From the NCBI RefSeq assembly GCF_010668395.1, contig NZ_WUEY01000022.1:37323-101322 (forward strand): a stretch of DNA of 64,000 bases, read 5' to 3'. Origin of the DNA: Martinezella lusitana. GTDB taxonomy: Bacteria; Pseudomonadota; Alphaproteobacteria; Rhizobiales; Rhizobiaceae. The number at the start of each line of letters is the position of its first letter. Position 1 is the stretch's first letter. Shown piece after piece: positions 17,561 to 26,338 of the stretch. The position numbers and the translations under genes were made by a program. The notes below the pieces were generated by a model, which was not told the origin of the DNA, ran no database searches, and saw only the letters and a program-made list of their open reading frames with translations.

Positions 17561-18544
17561 TTAAATATTGCCGGTGGTATCGAGGCTGCGACGACTGCTG
17601 CGCGTCGATGACGGCGAAACGCCATACATGGCGCGATAGCGAGCGGCAAAATATCCCATATGACTGAAACCCCAGCGTGCGGCGATGTCGGATATGTTCT
17701 CCTCGGTATCTCCGCGAAGCAGATCGTGGTGGATCTGCTGGAGCCGTAGGCGCTGCACGTAGGTCTGAGGGTTCATGCCCATGTTTTGTTGAAAGGAAAG
17801 CTGCAGGCTGCGCACGCTCTGCCCGGCATTCCTGGCGATATCCGCCACCGTGAATTCATCGCCCAGATGGGTCTGGATCCAGTCCAGTGCCCGCTTCAGG
17901 TTGCGAGGGCGTGCGCTCTGGATCATGGTTTTCTGGGCCGATCGCGGCCATGACTGCACAAAGGCCGTTATCAGCGCCTCCATGAAAAGGGAGGCGCCCA
18001 ATGGAGAGGCGGCAAAGGGATGCTCGCCCGCTTCCAGGAGCAAAGCCGCCATGCGGTGGATCGTCCGCACTCCCGCATCGCCGATCTCGGTCATTGTATC
18101 GAAACGCCGGAAAAACAACTCAGGGTCGTCCTTGCCGATATCGATCAGGGGCAGGCAATGGATGCGCGGTATGGCAAGCGCGATCTTGCGGGCGCCCTTG
18201 GAAGCCTTGAGCCTCGTGGAGCCGGGGCACAGCAGCATGAAGGTGGTGCCTGCCTTGGCCGTGAACTCCTGATCGTCGGTTTCGATATGAAATACGCCGT
18301 TTTCGACAAAGTGCAGTTCTATGCGATCCGAGGGATGAAACAGGTAGTGGATTTCATAGCCCGTCTCCGAAAAGATCCGCCAGGCAGCCACTTTTCGGAT
18401 CGTCGCCAGGGTAACATCGAGATGAAAGTGCGGGTCCTCCGGCCTGCGTTCGAAAACGACGGATATATCGGCCTTCCTCAATCTTTCCTGCAGATCCACG
18501 GGTTCGCAGGACGACCATGCATATTTCTCGACGGCTATGTTCAT
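17561..18544 (-). CDS. AraC-family transcriptional regulator
   Basis: This 327-residue regulator has a cupin-like or unspecified N-terminal sensing half and a C-terminal double helix-turn-helix (from about 225): FTVADIARNAGQSVRSLQ is the first helix pair and ISDIAARWGFSHMGYFAARY the second, followed by PSS-type tail. ATG 18544 (MNIAVEKYAW) is preferred to an in-frame TTG three codons upstream. It is on the same strand as the che operon but 224 bases apart, and is divergent from the MCP-like gene at 18790, which is a plausible target. Confidence 0.85.
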   Translation of the reverse strand: MNIAVEKYAWSSCEPVDLQERLRKADISVVFERRPEDPHFHLDVTLATIRKVAAWRIFSETGYEIHYLFHPSDRIELHFVENGVFHIETDDQEFTAKAGTTFMLLCPGSTRLKASKGARKIALAIPRIHCLPLIDIGKDDPELFFRRFDTMTEIGDAGVRTIHRMAALLLEAGEHPFAASPLGASLFMEALITAFVQSWPRSAQKTMIQSARPRNLKRALDWIQTHLGDEFTVADIARNAGQSVRSLQLSFQQNMGMNPQTYVQRLRLQQIHHDLLRGDTEENISDIAARWGFSHMGYFAARYRAMYGVSPSSTRSSRRSLDTTGNI

Positions 18545-18789
18545 CTTACTCAATCAGCATTACCGGCTCGTTTGCGGGCGAGATGGCAAGCAAGCCCGAC
18601 TGATGGCCTGCATGAAGACGTTGTGTACCCGGCGCCCTCTATAGGGTTCGGGTCTTGCCCAGGGCTTTCCCGCCGGCATATGACGGCGCAGTTGCGAGCG
18701 GCTGCCTTGTTTCGTCTTCCGCGTTAACTCCGTGTTTTTCTGTTCGTCCTAGTTTGCCGGGGACAGTCCCAGGCGGAGTCCCGAACAGT

Positions 18790-20526
18790 ATGGCGTATGC
18801 AGCGACAAGCCGACAATTTATCCCTTCGACGGATAGCTTCGTCGATCGATTGGAAAGCGCGCGATTACAGATCGAGCAGCGCTTTCTGGATGGCGGCGCA
18901 GTCCTCATCACAGTCACGGAAGCTCTGGCCAAACTTGTCAGCCTGCTGGAACATATCGGCAATTCGCTGAAGGAGGAGAATGCGGCCGACGCCACGGCGC
19001 GGCTGCTCCAAACGGTGGATCTGCTGAACAAGCTGCCGCCGGCGGAAGCGCGGCGCCAGGAGTGCGTGACCTCCATCGGCCAGACGGGACAGCAGCTTGC
19101 GGAACATGTGCTTTCGATGGAAGAAACGCTGCGCTATCTCAGAACCTTTGCCGCAACGGCAAAGATCGCAGGTGCGCGCATTCCGGATTTTTCCAGCTTC
19201 GCCAGCGAAATCGTCGAGCGCATCGAATTCGCCGCCAAGGAAGTCAAGGCGCTCTCCCTGCAGATCCGTTCGCTTGAAGAGCAGATCGAATCCGCCACGG
19301 CGAACGAGGATGGGTCGCTGGCCCAGTATCTGAGCGGCATTCCCTCCATCGCCCAGCGGCTCGTCTCGAATGCCGAGGAAATCCAGGTCCAGCGCGGCAA
19401 TCTTTCCGATCTCGCGGATACCGTTGCCGGTCTGGCTCGCAAGATTCAGAACAAAGTCGCTCATACGCTCTCGGCCATGCAGATCGGCGATATCACCCGG
19501 CAGAGGGTCGAGCATTGCCAGACCGCCCACGCGATTGCGGAGGCCTATCTCGCTTCCGAAGCGCCGGCCGGCCTTTCGGCGTCCGACTGCCAGCGCCTCT
19601 CGCAATTGGCAATGACGCTGATCTTCGAACTGCTCGGCGAGACGACCAAGGGGTTCGACCGCGAGACAGCAAAGATCGTGGATAACATCCGCAGCTTCAG
19701 CGGCGATATCGGCACGCTCCTCGACCTCTACCGGACGATGATGTCTCAGAGCGGACAGGACGGCAAAAGCCCGATCAATTCGCTGCGCGGCGATCTTTCA
19801 GCTGCCCGCGCAGTTGTCGACCGTATCGACATCGCCGCTGCCGGCGCCAATCGGCTCAGCGAAAAGACGTCCGAGATGGTGAAGGAGCTGACCACGAGCA
19901 TTCAGACCATTCAGCTCGTGCGTCGTGACATTCAATACATGGCCCTCAACACCAATCTGCGCTGCGGCAAGCTGGGCGAAGAAGGGCGGGCAATCAATGT
20001 CGTCGCCGGCGAGCTGCGGTCGTTTGCGTCGCTGCTCGATGAGGATGCGGAGAAGATACTCGTCGGGCTCGGCAGGCTTGAAACGCAGACCGTCGGTCTC
20101 AAGGGCTGGCGGCAGGGGGGAGAACAGGAAAATCCCTCCAGCCTCGGCGCATATCTGGATACAGCCCTTGCCCATATCGGCGAGGCCGGCGCCGCGATGG
20201 ACCTCAATGTGCAGGAGCTCCGCAGCTGTGGCGAGGCCATGACCTCGCAAGTGACCGAAGTCATCGGCCGGCTGGATTTCCGGGCTGGGATCGGTGAAAC
20301 CCTGGCCTCCTGCACCCACGAAGCCGGCCTGGCGCGCCGTGCATTTGCCGATATGACAGGCCTGGAAACACCCTTGGCTGTTATTTCCGAGCGCATCTTC
20401 AAGATCTACACCATGGCGGCGGAACGCGACATACATGCAGCCGTCTTCGGCGTGGTCGTGACCGCCACCGAAAGCCCTTCGGCCTCCTCGAGCGACGAGG
20501 ATCTGTTTGCGGACGCTCTCTTCTGA
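18790..20526 (+). CDS. Soluble MCP-like coiled-coil protein with a degenerate signalling tip
   Basis: The 578-residue protein has no signal peptide or membrane segment and is almost all helical. Around residues 375-415 it reads YMALNTNLRCGKLGEEGRA then INVVAGELRSFASLL, which aligns by eye with the MCP hairpin tip (ALNAAVEAARAGEHGRGFAVVASEVRKL). The contacts for CheA/CheW are altered. The C-terminus is Ser-rich and acidic, ending DLFADALF. ATG 18790 is chosen since the helical region starts right after it; an in-frame start at 18655 would add a Pro-rich non-conserved tail. It may be a cytoplasmic receptor-like adaptor for the nearby che system (inference). Confidence 0.7.
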   Translation: MAYAATSRQFIPSTDSFVDRLESARLQIEQRFLDGGAVLITVTEALAKLVSLLEHIGNSLKEENAADATARLLQTVDLLNKLPPAEARRQECVTSIGQTGQQLAEHVLSMEETLRYLRTFAATAKIAGARIPDFSSFASEIVERIEFAAKEVKALSLQIRSLEEQIESATANEDGSLAQYLSGIPSIAQRLVSNAEEIQVQRGNLSDLADTVAGLARKIQNKVAHTLSAMQIGDITRQRVEHCQTAHAIAEAYLASEAPAGLSASDCQRLSQLAMTLIFELLGETTKGFDRETAKIVDNIRSFSGDIGTLLDLYRTMMSQSGQDGKSPINSLRGDLSAARAVVDRIDIAAAGANRLSEKTSEMVKELTTSIQTIQLVRRDIQYMALNTNLRCGKLGEEGRAINVVAGELRSFASLLDEDAEKILVGLGRLETQTVGLKGWRQGGEQENPSSLGAYLDTALAHIGEAGAAMDLNVQELRSCGEAMTSQVTEVIGRLDFRAGIGETLASCTHEAGLARRAFADMTGLETPLAVISERIFKIYTMAAERDIHAAVFGVVVTATESPSASSSDEDLFADALF

Positions 20527-21327
20527 GTGCAGCGCAACGGACCGGCATGACAGGCGAAGGACGGAGACCGGCTTGCCGGCGTTCCTTTCGAAATCGGTCC
20601 AGCCTCCCGCGAAAGGCTGACGGTGTCTTGACGTTACGTTGACAATCCGGGCGCTGATGGTTCGGCGAAACCACATTGGCCGGGCCTTTGCATGAATCGG
20701 AAGACATCGATCGTCGAGACGGCGCGGCGCATGACTGGGGATAGGCGTCGCTCCAATTGCCGGAAGGCTCCAATCCCGCGCGTTTCATTCTTTCGATGAT
20801 CGGGGAATCGGATGCCTGGTGTCGCCGGAATGCGACAATGCCGACCAAACGCATGTTACAAACCTTAATACAACGTTTCTTCACCTTTCCTTCGATAGGG
20901 GGTTACCTATTTACCGTGGCCATACCGCCCGACGCGACTGAAGCCGATGGGCGGATCGTGCAAAGGCCTGGGCAGGGTAAGAGTGATGGGATGGGGTTGG
21001 TAGATTGGGCATTGCGTGGAATGCTCGACATGGACGGTCGGCGCAGGACGCGGTCCCGCAGTGAGCATTATGAACCATGGGTCGTGCTCGCCGTGGAAAG
21101 CTTCGAACGGGAAATGCTGGTTTTCTACAGGCGTTCGCAGTTCAAGGTCATTCAAACGGCGGCGTGACAGGCATGGCGGGAGATCGAACCGTGGCACATG
21201 TTTGCTTGCGGAGCGATCGGACGACCGCTTGAACGGGCAATCCGATCGTCGATAATTCCAGTCCACTTTGAATGCGGATCAGGGCGTCACGAGCGTTGCA
21301 GATCCGCCTGCTGGCAGCGGAGAGGCA
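20527..21327. other. About 800 bases with no convincing gene
   Basis: Lower coding quality than its surroundings. The only candidate is a weak plus-strand frame at 20838-21167, listed separately. No repeat, tRNA or strong hairpin was recognised. Confidence 0.5.
20838..21167 (+). CDS. Doubtful small hypothetical protein
   Basis: A 109-residue frame starting at ATG 20838. The last 60 residues (HYEPWVVLAVESFEREMLVF region) look protein-like, with a balanced composition, but the first half is unconvincing and the ribosome site is weak. An opposing minus-strand frame is no better. No family is recognised. Confidence 0.25.
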   Translation: MPTKRMLQTLIQRFFTFPSIGGYLFTVAIPPDATEADGRIVQRPGQGKSDGMGLVDWALRGMLDMDGRRRTRSRSEHYEPWVVLAVESFEREMLVFYRRSQFKVIQTAA

Positions 21328-22005
21328 TCAGCCAAGCCGCATGGACAGCTCGATATCCTCGGCAAAAGGCGTGGACATATATCCGCTGGATGGTGACCGC
21401 ACCCAGGTCAGATAGTCGGGGCAGAAATCCGCATTGTCGGCAATCACCAGCGCTCCCGGCCTGAGCCGGCTTTCCATCAGCTTCAGAATGTCCGGATAGA
21501 GCGCCTTGGCACCATCGAGAAGCAACAGGTCGACGGTATCGGGAAGATCGACGCTCAGCGTCTGCAGGGCATCGCCTTCTCGGATTTCCACGAGATCGAG
21601 GAGGCCGCCGGCCGCCAGGTTCGCGCGCGCCCGTGCCACCTTGGAGGGCTCGAATTCCGTTGTGATCAACCGACCGCCGCCATTGTCCCGTAGTGCCGCG
21701 GCAAGATGGAGGGTGGAGATGCCGAAAGACGTTCCGAACTCGACGATCGTTCGAGCGCCGGTGCTTCGCGTCAGCATATAGAGCAATGTCCCCGTTTCCC
21801 GGGAGATGGCGAGCGGTATGTCTTTTAGCCGCGCATAGAAGTCGAGGTAATCGCTCTTGCTGCGCACGAGCCGCGCGCGCTCCGCGCTGGACAGGCCGTT
21901 CCAGTAAGCAGCCACAGATGGAGTTGTTGCCGGCGATGCTGCATCGGCTTCCTCGAACAGGCGATCGAGCAATGATGCGAGCGGGGCGGTCGTCAGAGTG
22001 GTCAT
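21328..22005 (-). CDS. Class I SAM-dependent O-methyltransferase (COMT-like)
   Basis: This 225-residue enzyme has motif I at VEFGTSFGIS (88-97), an acidic SAM-ribose contact in TTEFEPSK, and the metal-dependent O-methyltransferase box LLLDGAKALY with Asp163, followed by ADNADF. Cation-dependent catechol-type methyltransferases use these Asp/Asn residues, so a catechol or other hydroxylated small molecule is likely. Its upstream region (22043-22068) carries an inverted repeat matching the one in front of the TetR gene at 23652, so it probably belongs to that repressor's regulon. Confidence 0.85.
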   Translation of the reverse strand: MTTLTTAPLASLLDRLFEEADAASPATTPSVAAYWNGLSSAERARLVRSKSDYLDFYARLKDIPLAISRETGTLLYMLTRSTGARTIVEFGTSFGISTLHLAAALRDNGGGRLITTEFEPSKVARARANLAAGGLLDLVEIREGDALQTLSVDLPDTVDLLLLDGAKALYPDILKLMESRLRPGALVIADNADFCPDYLTWVRSPSSGYMSTPFAEDIELSMRLG

Positions 22006-22042
22006 GTATGTCTCCGTCAGGATTGAAGATTTGCCGACAGCG

Positions 22043-22068
22043 AAAATACGAATAATTCATCGTATTTT
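22043..22068. promoter_or_regulatory. Inverted-repeat operator upstream of the O-methyltransferase
   Basis: Arms GAAAATACG (22042-22050) and CGTATTTTC (22061-22069) are perfect complements around a 10-nt AT-rich centre. It sits 38 bases upstream of the start codon. The same motif, slightly degenerate, is at 23602-23626 before the TetR gene. Confidence 0.6.
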
Positions 22069-22282
22069 CTAATCGCGTTGACGGAGGTTGCGCCTGTGTA
22101 TCACCTATGCATATGAATATGCTGATCAAATTCGGCGCTTGCGATCGCGAATATGCTGGCTTCCCGGCGATCGCCGTGCGCGCCATTCGCATTTTTAGTG
22201 GTGTCATGTGGGAGGCCGAATGTCGGCGACTTACGAGCGCCGGCTCCAAGCTGAAATCCTCCGTTCGGTGCCGGATCCACGC

Positions 22283-23491
22283 TCAGCAATTCAGGTCATC
22301 GGAGATGCCGAAGCCGACGATGCTGACCGGATGGTCGAAGCCTCGCAGAGCATGACACCCGAAAGGCCGACATTCGATGCCCGCCGCTTCGGCGATATCG
22401 GCAGTCATCAGCATGGCCGCATCAAATTCCTTGGCCAGCGCCTGAAGCCGGGCCGAACGGTTGACAGGGGTTCCAATGATCGTGAACGAAAAACGTCCGG
22501 GGGAGCCGATGTTGCCGTGAACGACCTCGCCGATGTCGATACCGATCCGGGCTCGTAAAGGCGGAGATGTCTTTCGCGACGGCAGGGTATTGATGCGTTC
22601 CAGCGCCTTCAAGCCATCCAGTGCGGCCTTCACCGCCGCCGCACATAAAGGTCGTTCGCTTTGTGGGTCCGGGATGGGAAAGAACATGACGACGGCATCG
22701 CCGACATGGCCGGACACCTGACCACCGGCGCGGGACACCGGCTGGGTGACCGCCTCGAAGAAAAGGTTGAGGTGGTCGATCAGGGAGCGCGGATCCAGAC
22801 TTTCTGTCAATGATGTGAATTGGAACAGATCGCAGTAGATCACGATTGCACGGATTTGCTCGACTTCGCCAAGACCGACGCGACCGTCGAGCAGAGCGGT
22901 TGCGGCACTGGTGCCAAGATATGTTTGCAGTAGGGTGCGCGCCGCCGCAGCGTTCAGCCGCGCTCCCAGCGCCAGCGCGAAAACCGGGGTCACCAGATGC
23001 AGCAGGTCTATGTCCGCCGGGGTCAATCCGCCGGCTCGTTCCGTAATGAACAAGCTCATCACGTCGTCGAAAAAGCCGAGCGTGGCGTCGGGGGCAATAT
23101 GGTTCGCAAAGGCTATGGCGTCCGTTGCTCCCGTTTGCCGAACATGGGCAAGGCGACCGCTGCCAGCATCGAGGCGAAGGACCGTTAGATCCTCTTGCAG
23201 CATGACCGCGAAGATGTCGCCGGCAAGGATATTTCCTTCGGCGCCGCTGCTGTCTCTCTGCCAACGGGTGAAGTGCTGGGCTCTTTCAGGATCGACGGCA
23301 TCGCAGGCAACCTCGATCGTCGCAATATCGAGACCGGCTGCATTCAACGTGCGGCCAAGGAGGATTACGAGTTCCGAGTCGCTCGCACCGGCGAGTGCCG
23401 CTTCCACCAGGCCCTGGCTCGCACGCGAAAATGCGTCTGTCAGAGTGCCTCCGCCGTCGGCTGGCTTGTGGGCTATTCGGTCTTTTGTCAT
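22283..23491 (-). CDS. Class III adenylate/guanylate cyclase-domain protein
   Basis: This 402-residue soluble protein has an N-terminal region of unknown type (about 1-190, no membrane helices) and a C-terminal class III cyclase domain. Metal-binding Asp residues are visible in IYCDLFQFTSLTE and GHVGDAVVMFF; the transition-state Asn and Arg lie in TPVNRSARLQ, preceded by GNIGSPGRFSFTIIG. The domain therefore looks catalytically complete. The base-selecting residues differ from a textbook adenylate cyclase, so ATP versus GTP specificity is open. ATG 23491 is preferred to a GTG one codon upstream. It is divergent from the TetR gene, sharing the operator region. Confidence 0.85.
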   Translation of the reverse strand: MTKDRIAHKPADGGGTLTDAFSRASQGLVEAALAGASDSELVILLGRTLNAAGLDIATIEVACDAVDPERAQHFTRWQRDSSGAEGNILAGDIFAVMLQEDLTVLRLDAGSGRLAHVRQTGATDAIAFANHIAPDATLGFFDDVMSLFITERAGGLTPADIDLLHLVTPVFALALGARLNAAAARTLLQTYLGTSAATALLDGRVGLGEVEQIRAIVIYCDLFQFTSLTESLDPRSLIDHLNLFFEAVTQPVSRAGGQVSGHVGDAVVMFFPIPDPQSERPLCAAAVKAALDGLKALERINTLPSRKTSPPLRARIGIDIGEVVHGNIGSPGRFSFTIIGTPVNRSARLQALAKEFDAAMLMTADIAEAAGIECRPFGCHALRGFDHPVSIVGFGISDDLNC

Positions 23492-23601
23492 CACGCTCTT
23501 TGATTTGTATCGCTGTCGCGCCGGCCGCGCTTGTCTAAAAATGGCGCCAGGAGCGTTATCTCAACCATATCGATATCTGCACGCTTCATTGCGCATTGGG
23601 C

Positions 23602-23626
23602 AAAATACGACTAATCCGTCGGTTTT
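23602..23626. promoter_or_regulatory. Operator between the cyclase and TetR genes
   Basis: AAAATACGACTAATCC (23602-23617) followed by GTCGGTTTT matches the site at 22043-22068 except for a few substitutions and a one-base gap, with the same dyad layout. Position 26-50 bases before the TetR ATG suits autorepression; the divergent cyclase gene could also respond. Confidence 0.6.
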
Positions 23627-23651
23627 CCTATTCGCATTGTCAGGCATCGAC

Positions 23652-24284
23652 ATGACGGATCGTCCAAGGGCGCGGATTTCTTCGCGAAAGCAGCCGAAGC
23701 AGGCGCGCTCGGCCGAGCTCGTTTCCGCAATCCTGAGCGCGGCGGCTCACGTTTTGGCAAAGGAGGGCGCCCAGCGTTTCACCACGGCGCGCGTCGCGGA
23801 CAAGGCCGGCGTCAGCGTCGGATCCCTGTATCAATACTTTCCCAATAAGGCGGCGATTCTCTTCCGCCTGCAGAGCGACGAGTGGCAGCAGACATCGGGC
23901 CTGTTGCATCGCATCCTTGAAGATGACGCAAGATCGCCGCCGGAGCGTCTGCGCGCGCTCGTCCACGCCTTCCTCCGCTCCGAATGCGAGGAAGCCGCGA
24001 TGCGCGTCGCGCTCAATGACGCGGCCCCGCTTTACCGCGATGCACCGGAGGCGCAGGAGGCGAAGTCGTCCGGGGACCGGATCCTGCTTGCATTCATGCG
24101 CGAAGCCTTGCCGGGCGTCGAAGCGGCAACCCGGGCCCAAGCGGCTGACCTGATTACCGCCACGCTCAGCGGGGTCGGAAAGCGATTTTCGGAAAAGCCC
24201 CGGACGGCGCAGGAGATCGAGGCCTATGCAGAGGCCATGGCGGATATGTTCTGCGCCTATTTCGAAAGCCTCCAGCGTCGATAG
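23652..24284 (+). CDS. TetR/AcrR-family transcriptional repressor
   Basis: The 210-residue product has a basic N-terminal arm, then a TetR helix-turn-helix at about 20-65: ILSAAAHVLAKEGAQRFTTA and VADKAGVSVGSLYQYFPNKA are typical. The ligand-binding half is helical and not assignable. ATG 23652 is chosen because the frame is open far upstream with non-TetR sequence. Likely targets are its own promoter, the O-methyltransferase at 21328 and maybe the cyclase, through the shared operator. The MFS exporter downstream is separated by its own promoter and leader. Confidence 0.88.
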   Translation: MTDRPRARISSRKQPKQARSAELVSAILSAAAHVLAKEGAQRFTTARVADKAGVSVGSLYQYFPNKAAILFRLQSDEWQQTSGLLHRILEDDARSPPERLRALVHAFLRSECEEAAMRVALNDAAPLYRDAPEAQEAKSSGDRILLAFMREALPGVEAATRAQAADLITATLSGVGKRFSEKPRTAQEIEAYAEAMADMFCAYFESLQRR

Positions 24285-24314
24285 GGAGCAGGGCATCGGC
24301 TGGCTAGCTTCGTG

Positions 24315-24343
24315 TTGACACATATCCGCCAAGCGCCTATTGA
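24315..24343 (+). promoter_or_regulatory. Promoter for the MFS leader
   Basis: TTGACA (24315-24320), a 17-nt spacer and TATTGA (24338-24343) match a housekeeping promoter. Transcription would begin near 24350, about 115 bases upstream of the MFS start codon, leaving a long leader. Confidence 0.6.
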
Positions 24344-24371
24344 AATGCCCAGCTGGCTCCGCCGGCCGTAA

Positions 24372-24428
24372 GCGTTTGACGTCAAGCAACGCACTCAACG
24401 ATCCTCGTCGGTCGGAGTGCGTTTTTTT
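24372..24428 (+). terminator. Intrinsic terminator in the MFS leader with a competing upstream stem (attenuator or small RNA end)
   Basis: AACGCACTC (24388-24396) pairs perfectly with GAGTGCGTT (24415-24423) and is followed by a T7 run, a textbook intrinsic terminator. GCGTT at 24372-24376 can pair with AACGC at 24388-24392 instead, which would break the terminator. It could end the TetR transcript, end a short RNA of about 75 nt, or be a regulated attenuator for the MFS gene. Confidence 0.65.
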
Positions 24429-24465
24429 GTGCCTCCGCCGATCGAGGAAAAGCCTGGAGACTATC

Positions 24466-25653
24466 ATGGCTTTTCAATCGACATCTGATCCGGCGCGCGG
24501 TCGTCTTCTGCTGCTGAGCGCCATTCTCTTCATCTCTTATCTTTGCGTCGGCATGTCGTTTCCGATCGTGCCGATCTACGTGACCGAGCAGTTGAAGCTC
24601 GGCAACGTCTGGGCCGGGCTCGGTGTCGGCATTGCGTTTCTCGCAACCATCGTCACGCGGGGTCATGCCGGCGGGCTTTCGGATCATCGCGGCGCCAAGG
24701 TCGCGGTTGCCCGCGGGCTGATGTTCTATATCGCGGGCGCGGTGATATCGCTCGTTGCCGGCCTGCTGGTCGGTGCCCCGATGCCGTCGTTCCTTCTTCT
24801 TCTCGCAGGTCGTCTGCTTCTTGGTCTGGGCGAAAGCCTCGTCGCCGTCGGCGTGATCGCATGGGGTATCGGCATCGTCGGCCCGGGGCGTTCAGGCAAG
24901 GTCCTTGCGCTGGTGGGCGCCGCGATCTACGGCGCGCTTGCCGTCGGCGGACCGATCGGTCTGGCATTGTTCGACCGGTTCGGCTTTGCCGGGACAATGG
25001 GGATCAGCGCCGTTCTCCCCTTCCTCGGCTTGCTGGCGATCTCGCGCATTCCCGGCGTTGCTCCCCATCCCGGTGCGGAACGGCCGCCGCTTTGGAGTGT
25101 CGTCAACCGGATATGGCTGCATGGATCCATCGTATGCTTGCAGGGCATAGGCTTTGCCGCCATCGGTGCCTTCTTCACGCTCTACTTCCACGACCGCGGC
25201 TGGAGCTATGCCGGGCTGGGCCTGACGGCCTTCGGTGGCGGGTTCGTGCTGGTGCGTGTGCTCTTCGGCCATCTGCCGGATCGTATCGGTGGCTTGCCGG
25301 TCGCGGCCATGTCGCTTGCGGTCGAAGCGATCGGCCAGTTCCTGATCTGGAATGCAAACGATCCCATCCTTGCTCTGGTCGGTGCATTTCTCACCGGCCT
25401 CGGATGCTCGATGATCTTTCCGGCCATGGGCCGGGAGGTCGTTCGTCTGGTGGAACCGCATCTGCGCGGAACAGCGCTCGGCGGCTTCTCGGCATTCCAG
25501 GATCTCGCCTATGGGCTGACCGGACCGATGGCCGGCTTGTTGGCCGACAGGACCGGCTATGACAGCGTGTTCCTCGCCGGGACCGTTTCCTCGATCGCCG
25601 GCCTGTTGATCGCGCTCTCGCTTCGCAGGGGCCGTGCTGCCGCGTTCAACTGA
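24466..25653 (+). CDS. MFS transporter (YfcJ/YhhS-like exporter)
   Basis: The 395-residue protein has about 12 hydrophobic segments and MFS loop motifs: TRGHAGGLSDHRGAKVA between TM2 and TM3 and GHLPDRIGGLP between TM8 and TM9. Overall it resembles the YfcJ/YhhS drug or sugar efflux group. ATG 24466 follows a GGAG site (CTGGAGACTATC) and matches the family N-terminus; the frame upstream is non-coding leader with a terminator. The substrate is not readable from sequence. Confidence 0.88.
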   Translation: MAFQSTSDPARGRLLLLSAILFISYLCVGMSFPIVPIYVTEQLKLGNVWAGLGVGIAFLATIVTRGHAGGLSDHRGAKVAVARGLMFYIAGAVISLVAGLLVGAPMPSFLLLLAGRLLLGLGESLVAVGVIAWGIGIVGPGRSGKVLALVGAAIYGALAVGGPIGLALFDRFGFAGTMGISAVLPFLGLLAISRIPGVAPHPGAERPPLWSVVNRIWLHGSIVCLQGIGFAAIGAFFTLYFHDRGWSYAGLGLTAFGGGFVLVRVLFGHLPDRIGGLPVAAMSLAVEAIGQFLIWNANDPILALVGAFLTGLGCSMIFPAMGREVVRLVEPHLRGTALGGFSAFQDLAYGLTGPMAGLLADRTGYDSVFLAGTVSSIAGLLIALSLRRGRAAAFN

Positions 25654-25690
25654 ACCGCATGGTGGTCCCCGCCGCCCGGCAGGGGGCCAT

Positions 25691-26338
25691 CTAGCTTCCG
25701 GTCTTTACCGGCGATGTACCTTCGCCTGCCGTGGCGGTCGGCCATGTCGCATAATAATACTTGCCGTTGACGGTGCCGAAGAAGGCGTTCTGTCCGGTAA
25801 CCTTGTCGACGTAGCTGCCGTCGCTTGTCCTTATCAGGACACCCTTGCCATCCCGCTTGAGGTGTTCTTTCAGGAATTCGTTCCAGCCGTCCTTGGCGAT
25901 CGCTTCAGGCTTGCCGGCCTTGCTGTTCTTGTCATCCGGGTTCCATGCATCGATGGCGACGCCCCTGGTGGGATCGAAGACGGACAGGTTTCCGCTCTTC
26001 AGGGCATTCAGCATCGATTTGGCCTGCTGGCCGCTGACGGGATCGCTGGAAGAAGCCTTCAGCCTGGCATTGAGGGCCTTCATGAAATCGTTCGATGCGA
26101 TGTTGTCGTTCGGCTTCTGTGCCGATGGCGGGACGACGGTCTGCGTCGTTGCGTGATTCTTCGACAATCCGTTGAGGAGGATGTTCAGCTTGCTGTTGGA
26201 GTGAACCGAGCTGTAGGAATCGTCTGCAAGCGCGCTCACCGAGCGCGATACATCGCTCCCCGTTACCGTTCCGCCGTGCAGCGTTTTCATCGTGCTGTGT
26301 ACGCTGAGAAGCCGCAGCGAATTGATGCTGTTCACCAT
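25691..26338 (-). CDS. Hypothetical protein, Ser/Asn-rich
   Basis: This 215-residue protein is not recognised. It lacks a signal peptide, is rich in Ser, Asn and Lys, and has a C-terminal segment (GWNEFLKEHLKRDGKGVLI, then a Tyr-rich FFGTVNGKYYYATWP) that looks folded. The middle (SSSDPVSGQQAKSMLNAL) may be helical. ATG 26338 (MVNSINSLRLL) is chosen because a GGGGGA site precedes it. The N-terminus resembles EF-hand/surface proteins in composition only; no function is assigned. Confidence 0.6.
   Translation of the reverse strand: MVNSINSLRLLSVHSTMKTLHGGTVTGSDVSRSVSALADDSYSSVHSNSKLNILLNGLSKNHATTQTVVPPSAQKPNDNIASNDFMKALNARLKASSSDPVSGQQAKSMLNALKSGNLSVFDPTRGVAIDAWNPDDKNSKAGKPEAIAKDGWNEFLKEHLKRDGKGVLIRTSDGSYVDKVTGQNAFFGTVNGKYYYATWPTATAGEGTSPVKTGS

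Noticed and set aside
18639..19076. Minus-strand 145-codon frame opposite the MCP-like gene
   Set aside because: No ribosome site or known motif and antisense to a coherent coiled-coil protein.
22911..24284. A 457-residue version of the TetR gene
   Set aside because: The first 247 codons are antisense to the cyclase gene and do not resemble TetR; the repressor begins at 23652.
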